Positions 1 through 5,431 of a DNA stretch of 7,299 nt are shown in pieces (position 1 is the first letter of the stretch; each line of letters starts with the position of its first letter). Made by a program: the position numbers and the translations under genes. The notes beneath the pieces were generated by a model that worked only from the letters and a program-made list of their open reading frames with translations, had not been told where the DNA came from and ran no database searches. The stretch is from an uncultured Campylobacter sp. (lineage in GTDB: Bacteria; Campylobacterota; Campylobacteria; Campylobacterales; Campylobacteraceae): the NCBI RefSeq assembly GCF_938030685.1, contig NZ_CALHHX010000126.1, positions 1 through 7,299 on the forward strand, written 5' to 3'.

Positions 1-59
1 ATACCGAAAAAGCCCGATATGAAGCCCACGACGACGCCGACAAAGGGGAGTTCTAACAT
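1..59 (-). CDS. TauE/SafE (TSUP) family membrane transporter, N-terminal fragment
   Basis: Only the first 19 codons lie in the window; the gene continues beyond base 1. The fragment reads MLELPFVGVVVGFISGFFG, a hydrophobic first membrane segment whose GFISGFFG stretch matches the conserved start of TauE/SafE (TSUP) transporters, which usually continues into a glycine-rich GGG motif. Family members are multi-pass inner-membrane proteins that export or import sulfite, sulfoacetate or related anions; the substrate here cannot be read. The start is supported by an AAGGA ribosome binding site on the minus strand (65-69), five bases upstream of the ATG. It is on the same strand as yaaA but separated from it by 874 non-coding bases, so it probably has its own promoter. 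The family call rests on one helix and is moderate. Confidence 0.6.
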   Translation of the reverse strand, partial: MLELPFVGVVVGFISGFFG

Positions 60-85
60 TTTGATCCTTGAAATTTGAGACGAAG

Positions 86-91
86 TTTATA
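86..91 (-). promoter_or_regulatory. Candidate -10 box (TATAAA) for the TSUP transporter gene
   Basis: On the minus strand this reads TATAAA. Transcription would start near base 79, giving a leader of about 20 bases before the ATG at 59. There is no recognisable -35, which is normal for the Campylobacter vegetative sigma factor. The region is AT-rich, so chance matches are likely. Confidence 0.35.
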
Positions 92-109
92 GCTTTAAAA
101 TTTAAAGCT
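91..109. repeat. Perfect 9-bp inverted repeat around one central base, possible operator
   Basis: AGCTTTAAA and TTTAAAGCT face each other around a single A. The palindrome lies immediately upstream of the candidate -10 box of the transporter gene, where a dimeric regulator would bind. It also contains one RAATTY hexamer (AAATTT, 98-103), so it may be only part of the general RAATTY enrichment. An operator role is inference. Confidence 0.4.
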
Positions 110-116
110 TGATAAA

Positions 117-181
117 TTTGCGGAATTTTGGAGTTGGTAGCGGGGATTTGCGGAATTTCGATCGTGGGGTTTGCGGAATTT
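117..181 (+). repeat. Three direct copies of a 12-base word, TTTGCGGAATTT
   Basis: Identical copies lie at 117-128, 147-158 and 170-181, with start-to-start spacing of 30 and 23 bases. A fourth copy of the GCGGAATTT core lies at 188-196. Uneven spacing argues against a simple tandem duplication and for repeated selection or seeding of the word. The core recurs elsewhere in the window on both strands. Confidence 0.8.
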
Positions 182-933
182 CTAGGCGCGGAATTTTGGT
201 TTGGAATTTTATCTAGATTTGGTTTCACTTAAAATTTATACGCAAAATTTTGCCTCAAAATTTCAAGCGCGAGATTTGCAAAATTTTAAAATTTACGGGA
301 TTTTAAGGTGTGGAATTTCGGCTTGAAATTTTATGCAAATTAGCCCATCTGTGTTTGTTCGCATTGCAGTCTGGCGGTAGAATTTTGGATCGGAATTCTG
401 CGTCTAGACTGCGGCGGCTCAGCGTAAATTTGAGATAAAATTTTACGTTTAGATCGCGACACTGTATTTTTGCCTCGATTAAATTTCTATGGAATTCTAT
501 CGCGACGAAATTTCATACGGCAAAATTCCGCGCAGTAAAATTTTAGACAAAATTCTGCGGCAAATTTCCGCGTTTTGTATTCTAAAAACCATTGCAAAAC
601 CAGCTCAAAATCGCGGCGAGTCACAACAAGATCGCAGTAAAATTTTACGTAAAGTGCACGCAAACGCAAAGAGTGCAAATTTCTCCGCGAAATCATTGCA
701 GCGAAATTTCGCCGCCAAAAGCTCGTTTAAGGCAGCCCAAAACCCGCTCAAAGATCAAAAAGCCGCCGCAAAATCCTCACGATGAAATTCCGCCCGCAAA
801 TTTCTCCAAGCAGAATTGCTTTAGATGGGACGGGATTTGAACTCGCAGCGAATTTTCCGGGCTAAATTTTACGCAAAAATTCGCATTGGACCTGCAAAAT
901 TTATCGTAAATTTCTCCGAGCGGTTTTCGCGCC

Positions 934-1665
934 TTATGAAATTTCCAGCACGATCTCCTTTTTTAGCCCGATCTGTTTGATCTCGAGCACGAAAGCGCCG
1001 TTCAAGCGGAGCGCAAGCACTTCCGTCTCGCTGCAAGCGCCCGCAAGAGCGATTTCGCGCAGCACCTTACCGCGCCAGGCTTTGGCGTAGTGGCTCAGTA
1101 CCTTGCCGCCTTTTATGAAACTAAAACTTAGATATTCGCGCTTCATCTCATAAAATTTTTCGTAAAACCCCGCACGCAGATCCACGACGCATTCATCCGC
1201 CAGATACCGATCCAGCGCGGCGGAGAAGCTATCGCGATAAAATTTCGCCGCGTCTATGCCGCCAAATTTTTCGCCCTGCTTGAGCTTGTAGTTCGGCAGC
1301 GCATCGCCGCCCAGCACGGGGCCGAAAAGGTTTGAAAAAATTATCGTATTTCGCTCCGCAAACTCCCGCGCGCCGGGGCTTAGCGACGCGTAGCCCAGGG
1401 CGCGATACGCGGTGCCCGTGTAGCGCAAAAGCGCCTTCGCGCAGCCTTTTTCAAAGATATTTTCGCGCAGAGCCGCGTCCCATTTTTTTAGCCCGAAAAG
1501 CTTGCAAAGCTCCGCCTCGCTTGCTTTATCCACGAAATCCGCATAAGCGCGCAGCATCTGCAGGCGCTTTTCGTAAAGATCTGCAAAGATGAAATTTCGC
1601 TTGCAAATGCGCGTGCTGCCGCCCAACTCGCTTTTCATCTCGCTTGGGGAAAATAAAATTTTCAT
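934..1665 (-). CDS. yaaA: Peroxide stress protein YaaA (DUF328 family)
   Basis: The 243-residue product is a YaaA family protein, close to the usual length of about 250. Visible family marks are the N-terminal MKILFSPSE, RYTGTAYRAL at 81-90, the FSNLFGPVLGGDALPNYKL block starting at 110 followed by GEKF, and SHYAKAWRGKVLREIA near 191-206. In E. coli, YaaA is a cytoplasmic protein induced by hydrogen peroxide that limits free intracellular iron and so protects DNA and proteins from Fenton damage; that role is transferred from the family. The start is fixed by an AAGGAG ribosome binding site (1671-1676) five bases upstream of the ATG. The gene is divergent from the trp operon across a short spacer. 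Unlike the DNA on its 3' side, the coding region has few RAATTY sites. Confidence 0.9.
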   Translation of the reverse strand: MKILFSPSEMKSELGGSTRICKRNFIFADLYEKRLQMLRAYADFVDKASEAELCKLFGLKKWDAALRENIFEKGCAKALLRYTGTAYRALGYASLSPGAREFAERNTIIFSNLFGPVLGGDALPNYKLKQGEKFGGIDAAKFYRDSFSAALDRYLADECVVDLRAGFYEKFYEMKREYLSFSFIKGGKVLSHYAKAWRGKVLREIALAGACSETEVLALRLNGAFVLEIKQIGLKKEIVLEIS

Positions 1666-1687
1666 ACACTCTCCTTGAAATTTGCTA

Positions 1688-1693
1688 ATTTTA
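1688..1693 (-). promoter_or_regulatory. Candidate -10 box (TAAAAT) for yaaA
   Basis: On the minus strand this reads TAAAAT in an AT-rich stretch, placing a start near 1681 and a leader of about 15 bases that includes the ribosome binding site. No -35 is evident. Several similar AT-rich hexamers lie nearby, so the exact box is uncertain. Confidence 0.3.
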
Positions 1694-1760
1694 TTAAAAT
1701 TTTGCTTGGACTAAGCCAGCCTGAGCTCGCGCCGCCCGCTCAAATTTAAGCTAAACAGCG

Positions 1761-1766
1761 TATAAT
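1761..1766 (+). promoter_or_regulatory. trp operon promoter -10 box (TATAAT)
   Basis: This is a perfect TATAAT in otherwise GC-rich sequence, 25 bases before the trpE start at 1792. Transcription would begin near 1773, leaving a leader of about 19 bases. The leader is too short for a leader peptide, no Trp-codon peptide is visible in it, and I see no attenuator before trpE. The -35 region has no clear consensus, as is usual in Campylobacter. The box contains the first two bases of the ATG at 1765, which therefore should not be the trpE start. Confidence 0.65.
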
Positions 1767-1781
1767 GGCGCTAAAAATTGT

Positions 1782-1786
1782 AAGGA
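1782..1786 (+). promoter_or_regulatory. trpE ribosome binding site (AAGGA), decides the start
   Basis: AAGGA is spaced five bases from the ATG at 1792. The in-frame ATG at 1765 has no purine-rich site upstream and lies in the promoter, so the nine extra codons it would add are rejected. Confidence 0.8.
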
Positions 1787-1791
1787 CGAAA

Positions 1792-3510
1792 ATGCTTTTA
1801 GAAGAGCCGCTGTTTTACTACCGCGAAATTTTAAAGACGCATCCGCAAAGCTACCTCGCAGAGGACAACGCTCAGGTCATCATCGGCATCGATTGCGATT
1901 ATTTTGACGGATTTAAGATGAGTTTTGAGGCTTTGAGGCTTAAATTTGATGAGGTAAAGGGCGCAAAAGAAGGCGCGAGCGAGTTTAAAAACGCGAGCTT
2001 TGCAGGGCTTTTCGGCGTTTTGGGCTATGGCATCGTGCGCGCATTTGAAAATATCGGCGCGCCGAAGCAGGCGCTGTATGACTTCCCGCCGTTTTTTTAC
2101 GCCGACGCCGCAAACTACCTGCACTACGATAAAATCAGCAAAATTTACGATTTTTACGGCAAAGACACTGGAATTTACGAAAGCCTGCGCGGGCTTAGCC
2201 CACAGGCTTCGCAGCAAGCCGCCGCCGAAGCGGAAGGCACGCCGCAGAGTGCCGCAAAAGCGGACGCCGCGATAAAAGGCGGATCGAAATCGCAAAGCGC
2301 GTCTGAGCCGGAGCCTCAGAAAAAAGAGCTTAAATTTAAAATTTTAACCGATCTGGGCGCCGAGGAGTCGCATTTTAGCGCAATGGTCGAGGCTGCAAAA
2401 GAAAAGATAAAAAGCGGCGACGTGTTTCAGGTCGTGCTGGGCGAAATTTTAAAAATCGGTACGAATCTCGGCAGCTTGGACTTTTACGAGCGACTCAAAA
2501 AGAACAATCCGAGCCCCTATATGTTTCACTTCCCGACGCCGTACGGCTGCGTCGCGGGCTCCAGCCCCGAGCTGATCATGGAGATCAAAAAAGACGAAAT
2601 TTTCGTCGCTCCCATCGCGGGCACCCGCAGCAGAGGCGCGAATGCAGAAGCCGACGCGACGCTTGAGTGCGAGCTTTTAAGCGACGAAAAGGAGCTTGCG
2701 GAGCATCGGATGCTGATCGATCTAGCTCGCAACGACATAGGCAAATTCGCCGCGCCAGCCTCGGTGCGGGTGCAAAACGCGATGCGCATCGTGCGCTACG
2801 AAAGCGTGATGCACATCGTAAGCGAGGTCTACGGCACCAAACCGCGCGGGGTAAGCGCGTTTGAGGTGCTCGGTACTATCTTTCCTGCGGGCACGCTAAG
2901 CGGTAGCCCGAAGATCCGCGCGATGCAGATCATAAACGAGCTGGAGCGCTACGAGCGCGGCATATACGGCGGCGGAATCGGGTTTTGGCGCTTTAGCGGC
3001 GACGTGATGCAGGCGATCTTGATACGCTCGGCGATCTTCGTAAATCGCGACGCGCAAAATTCCTGCTCGGACGAGAATTTTAAACGAAATTCCGGTTTAA
3101 ATTTAGACGCTACTTGCGGCGAGACAAATTACGAAGCGATGGGGCTTTGCGACGCTGAAAATCCCGAGACGACAGAGCTTTGCGGAGCTGCGGCGCAAAA
3201 GGGCAGCGGCGGGGCGCAAAATTTACTGGCTCGCGCAGGCGGGCGCGACGCGACGTTAAATTTAAAAGCTCGCGCAGGCGGCGGAGCGCTAAATTTAGAG
3301 AGCAAGCCGAGCTTTAGCCGCGCGATGCGGTTTGAGACTGCCAAATTTAACGCGGAGAATTTCGGCTGCGAAGGGCTAAGTAACCTCGTATTTATCGGCG
3401 CGGGCGCGGGTATCGTTTACGACAGCTCGCCAAAGAGCGAATACGCAGAGATCTGCAAAAAGCGCAAAAGCCCGCTCAAGGCGATCGAGGAGCTATGCGA
3501 GGAAGTTTAG
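1792..3510 (+). CDS. trpE: Anthranilate synthase component I, TrpE, with a large low-complexity insert
   Basis: TrpE converts chorismate to anthranilate, using ammonia from its glutaminase partner (the TrpG half of the next gene). The product is 572 residues from the 1792 start, longer than the roughly 420-500 usual. The chorismate-binding domain is intact: PIAGTRSRG at 274-282, DLARNDIG at 310-317, ESVMHIVSEVYG at 337-348 with the catalytic-type His341, PAGTLSGSPK at 365-374, GGGIGF at 393-398, and IGAGAGIVYDSSPKSEY at 535-551. Two segments are unlike the family. An Ala-, Gln- and Ser-rich linker at about 134-178 separates the N-terminal part from the chorismate domain. An insert of about 105 extra residues at about 419-530 interrupts the link between AILIRSAIF and FIGAGAGIV, which is normally a short loop. 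The second insert is rich in Asn-Leu, Asn-Phe, Gly and Ala and carries about nine RAATTY sites. The frame stays open and the C-terminal catalytic block is conserved, so the enzyme is probably functional with a surface-loop insert. Confidence 0.93.
   Translation: MLLEEPLFYYREILKTHPQSYLAEDNAQVIIGIDCDYFDGFKMSFEALRLKFDEVKGAKEGASEFKNASFAGLFGVLGYGIVRAFENIGAPKQALYDFPPFFYADAANYLHYDKISKIYDFYGKDTGIYESLRGLSPQASQQAAAEAEGTPQSAAKADAAIKGGSKSQSASEPEPQKKELKFKILTDLGAEESHFSAMVEAAKEKIKSGDVFQVVLGEILKIGTNLGSLDFYERLKKNNPSPYMFHFPTPYGCVAGSSPELIMEIKKDEIFVAPIAGTRSRGANAEADATLECELLSDEKELAEHRMLIDLARNDIGKFAAPASVRVQNAMRIVRYESVMHIVSEVYGTKPRGVSAFEVLGTIFPAGTLSGSPKIRAMQIINELERYERGIYGGGIGFWRFSGDVMQAILIRSAIFVNRDAQNSCSDENFKRNSGLNLDATCGETNYEAMGLCDAENPETTELCGAAAQKGSGGAQNLLARAGGRDATLNLKARAGGGALNLESKPSFSRAMRFETAKFNAENFGCEGLSNLVFIGAGAGIVYDSSPKSEYAEICKKRKSPLKAIEELCEEV
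3229..3281 (+). repeat. In-frame 39-base direct repeat inside the trpE insert
   Basis: GCTCGCGCAGGCGG occurs at 3229-3242 and 3268-3281, each preceded by an AAATTT hexamer. The 39-base period is exactly 13 codons and gives the peptide echo ARAGGRDATLNL then ARAGGGALNL. This indicates that the insert grew at least partly by in-frame duplication. Confidence 0.8.
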
Positions 3511-3734
3511 ATCCTTTAAATTTAGCTAGCCTGACGCGCCGCTTTTCGGTGCGAGTTTGATTCCGCTAAATTTAAAAGCGTGTCGCTGCTAGGACGTTTA
3601 AATTTAACGGCGAGCTTCATTCGGCGCCGCAAAGCCGAGATATTTATCGGCTGCAACGCCGCGCAAGCTCGCGACGCAGTAATGCCGCACGCGGGCAGAA
3701 TTAAATTTAGCCCGCAGCGGCACTAAAACGGCGC

Positions 3735-3766
3735 TAAATTTAGCCGCTGCAAAGCGGTTAAATTTA
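3735..3766. repeat. 13-bp stem hairpin built from two facing TAAATTTA elements
   Basis: TAAATTTAGCCGC (3735-3747) pairs with GCGGTTAAATTTA (3754-3766) around a six-base TGCAAA loop, with a single G-U type pair in the RNA. It lies about 40 bases upstream of the trpGD ribosome binding site. It competes with the GCAGCGGC/GCCGCTGC pairing (3714-3721 with 3743-3750), so two mutually exclusive structures are possible. The absence of a following T-run argues against a classic terminator. Confidence 0.7.
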
Positions 3767-3805
3767 AACTATTTAGAATTTTAAAGAGGTGCAAGCGCCC
3801 GAAAA

Positions 3806-3810
3806 AAGGA
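3806..3810 (+). promoter_or_regulatory. trpGD ribosome binding site (AAGGA), supports a TTG start
   Basis: AAGGA ends seven bases before TTG 3818 but 16 bases before the next in-frame ATG at 3827. The spacing favours the TTG, which gives the N-terminus MILMIDNYDSF typical of Campylobacter TrpG domains. Confidence 0.75.
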
Positions 3811-3817
3811 TAAAATT

Positions 3818-5431
3818 TTGATTTTAATGATAGATAATTACGACAGCTTCGTTTTCAATATTTATCAATACATTTTGGAGCTAAGCGACGAGGAGGTGCG
3901 CTACTTCCGCAACGATGAGATAACGCTGCAGCAGGTGCGCGAGCTTGCCCCTTCGCACATAATCCTAAGCCCCGGGCCAAATCACCCAAAAGACAGCAGC
4001 GTTTGCTTAGAGATTTTGCGCGCGGATTTGGACGTGCCGATTTTGGGCGTGTGCCTTGGGCATCAGGCGATCGGATATGCGGCTGGTGCGGAGATAAAGC
4101 AGCTGGAGGTGCCGCTACACGGCAAGAGCTCGACGATCGAAATTTACGCAGATGGCGTGCTTTTTAGCGGGCTGCCGTGTAAATTTGAAGTGATGCGCTA
4201 CCACTCGCTTTATGTGGACGAAGCGACGTTGCCGCGCGAGTTTGAAATTTTAGCAAAGAGCGAAAATGACGGCATTATAATGGCGATGAAGCACCGAAGC
4301 AAGCCTGTTTTCGGCATTCAATTTCATCCCGAGAGCTTTTTTACTCAATACGGCAAAAAGATCATCGAAAATTTCATCAATTACGGCAAAAAGATAATTT
4401 TAAAGGAGAAACTCGTGGTAAATTTCGCCCCGTTTATGTTGAAGCTACAAAAGGGCTTCCCGCTAGATAGCGACGATTATGCGGTCATTTGCAAGGCGCT
4501 TTACGAGCAGGATTACGACATCGTGCAGCTTGCGGGGCTGCTCGTGCTGATCAGCGAAAAGTCGCTCTATCCAAGCAGCCTCACGGCGCTCGTGCGCAGT
4601 ATCTTAAAATACTCGATCACCTACGACGATCCGAGCCCGATGTTTGACATCGTAGGCACAGGCGGCGATAGGCTAAAGACGATCAATATCTCCACGACCG
4701 TGGCCTTTATCGCGGCAAGCTTCGGCGTGCGCGTCGCCAAGCACGGCAACCGCGCGATCACCAGTAGATCGGGCAGCTCCGATACGCTCGATGCTCTGGG
4801 CGTGCCGCTACTTAGCGATCTGGCGCAGATTAGGGCGCTGCTAGATCGCACCGGGCTAGCGTTTTTTCACGCGCCGTTTTTTCACAAAATCACTGCCGAG
4901 GTCAAAGAGGTTCGCAACCGCCTAAAAATCGGCACCGTTTTTAATATAATGGGGCCGCTGCTAAATCCAAATTTAAGCCTAAGCAATCAGATCGTGGGCA
5001 ATTATCTGGAGGAAGTAAACGGGCTCATCGCCGAAACGCTGATGATTTTGGGGCGCAAGCACGCTCTGGTGGTGCACGGCATGGACGGCATGGACGAGAT
5101 CAGTCTGTGCGACGAGACGCTAATCCACGAGGTCAAGGACGGCAAAATTTTAGAATACCGCGTAAATCCTGAGCAGTTCGGCTTCGCTCGGGCATTTCAC
5201 AGCGATATCGAAGGCGGCGACGGCGAAGCTAATGCCAAGATTTTAAAGCAAATTTTAAAAGGTGAGCTTAGCGGACCAAAATTTGATATCGTAGTGCTAA
5301 ATGCGATGTTTGCGCTATACTGCGCCGATGTCGTATCAAGCCCTGCGGAGGCTAAGCCGCTAATTTTAGAGGCGATCAGATCGGGCAAAACGTGGGAATT
5401 TTACGAAAACTACGTGAGGGCGAGAGCTTAG
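3818..5431 (+). CDS. trpGD: Fused anthranilate synthase glutaminase (TrpG) and anthranilate phosphoribosyltransferase (TrpD)
   Basis: This bifunctional cytoplasmic enzyme has 537 residues. Residues 1 to about 190 form a class I glutamine amidotransferase: IDNYDSF at 5-11, the oxyanion/nucleophile block GVCLGHQ with Cys79, and GIQFHPES with His170 and Glu172 complete the catalytic triad. It supplies ammonia to TrpE. Residues about 203-537 form TrpD, which transfers phosphoribosyl from PRPP to anthranilate: GTGGD at 280-284, NIST at 290-293, KHGNR at 308-312, NIMGPLLNP at 376-384 and the metal-binding Asp-Glu pair at 426-427. The fusion and order match the Campylobacter trp operon. The start is TTG. 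The linker hides a strong internal ribosome binding site before GTG 4415. Only about ten RAATTY sites fall here, and neither domain has an insert, in contrast to TrpE and TrpF. The stop codon abuts the next gene. Confidence 0.95.
   Translation: MILMIDNYDSFVFNIYQYILELSDEEVRYFRNDEITLQQVRELAPSHIILSPGPNHPKDSSVCLEILRADLDVPILGVCLGHQAIGYAAGAEIKQLEVPLHGKSSTIEIYADGVLFSGLPCKFEVMRYHSLYVDEATLPREFEILAKSENDGIIMAMKHRSKPVFGIQFHPESFFTQYGKKIIENFINYGKKIILKEKLVVNFAPFMLKLQKGFPLDSDDYAVICKALYEQDYDIVQLAGLLVLISEKSLYPSSLTALVRSILKYSITYDDPSPMFDIVGTGGDRLKTINISTTVAFIAASFGVRVAKHGNRAITSRSGSSDTLDALGVPLLSDLAQIRALLDRTGLAFFHAPFFHKITAEVKEVRNRLKIGTVFNIMGPLLNPNLSLSNQIVGNYLEEVNGLIAETLMILGRKHALVVHGMDGMDEISLCDETLIHEVKDGKILEYRVNPEQFGFARAFHSDIEGGDGEANAKILKQILKGELSGPKFDIVVLNAMFALYCADVVSSPAEAKPLILEAIRSGKTWEFYENYVRARA
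4403..4417 (+). promoter_or_regulatory. Internal ribosome binding site and GTG start for a free TrpD
   Basis: AAGGAG (4403-4408) lies six bases from an in-frame GTG (4415-4417) at codon 200, exactly in the linker between the TrpG and TrpD domains. Initiation here would give a 338-residue protein, the normal length of stand-alone TrpD. It may be a relic of a fused gene pair or an active second start. The AAG GAG AAA codons are also ordinary Lys-Glu-Lys, so chance cannot be excluded. Confidence 0.5.

Larger units (their letters stand above)
60..933. other. Long non-coding region saturated with RAATTY hexamers
   Basis: This 874-base gap lies between yaaA and the transporter gene, both on the minus strand. 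By eye it contains about 37 RAATTY sites (AAATTT, GAATTT, AAATTC, GAATTC), roughly one per 24 bases counting the copy at the yaaA stop. Short open frames exist on both strands around 487-840, but their translations are chains of KF, EF, NF and IL pairs dictated by the hexamer, with no start signals or family resemblance, so I call no gene. I see no tRNA, rRNA, CRISPR array or transposase. A 7-bp inverted repeat (GCAGTCT 366-372, AGACTGC 406-412) encloses a second one, AGAATT/AATTCT. No convincing terminator follows yaaA. Confidence 0.8.
3511..3817. other. trpE-trpGD intergenic spacer, RAATTY-rich with several hairpins
   Basis: No gene is visible in these 307 bases; all frames are interrupted. 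There are about eight RAATTY sites, mostly in the form TAAATTTA. Potential hairpins are AGCCGA/TCGGCT (3633-3638, 3647-3652), GCGGGC/GCCCGC (3691-3696, 3710-3715), GCAGCGGC/GCCGCTGC (3714-3721, 3743-3750) and the strong 3735-3766 stem listed separately. Several overlap and could be alternative pairings. None is followed by a T-run, so I do not call an intrinsic terminator; the spacer may still tune expression between trpE and trpGD. Confidence 0.7.

Noticed and set aside
366..412. tRNA or structured small RNA around the GCAGTCT/AGACTGC inverted repeat
   Set aside because: There is no cloverleaf, no T-loop GTTCGAAT-type motif in a proper position and no promoter; the 33-base loop is consistent with chance pairing.
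487..840. Three overlapping short open frames on both strands (69-98 codons)
   Set aside because: Their translations are dominated by KF, EF, NF, IL and AK pairs produced by RAATTY repeats, they lie over one another on opposite strands, none has a convincing ribosome binding site, and none resembles a known family.
60..933. CRISPR array or regular satellite in the repeat-rich spacer
   Set aside because: Repeated words are only 6-12 bases long with irregular spacing, and there is no constant repeat-spacer unit.
1765..1791. Nine-codon N-terminal extension of trpE
   Set aside because: The ATG lies within the TATAAT promoter box and has no ribosome binding site, whereas 1792 has AAGGA at five bases and a family-like N-terminus.
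1831..2295. 154-codon antisense frame within trpE, with others at 2526-2789 and 3129-3344
   Set aside because: These are shadow frames opposite a well-conserved gene, with no family resemblance and no start signals.
3735..3780. Intrinsic terminator between trpE and trpGD
   Set aside because: The hairpin is strong, but the bases after it (AACTATTTAGAATTTT) do not form a continuous T-run next to the stem, and trpGD follows within about 50 bases.
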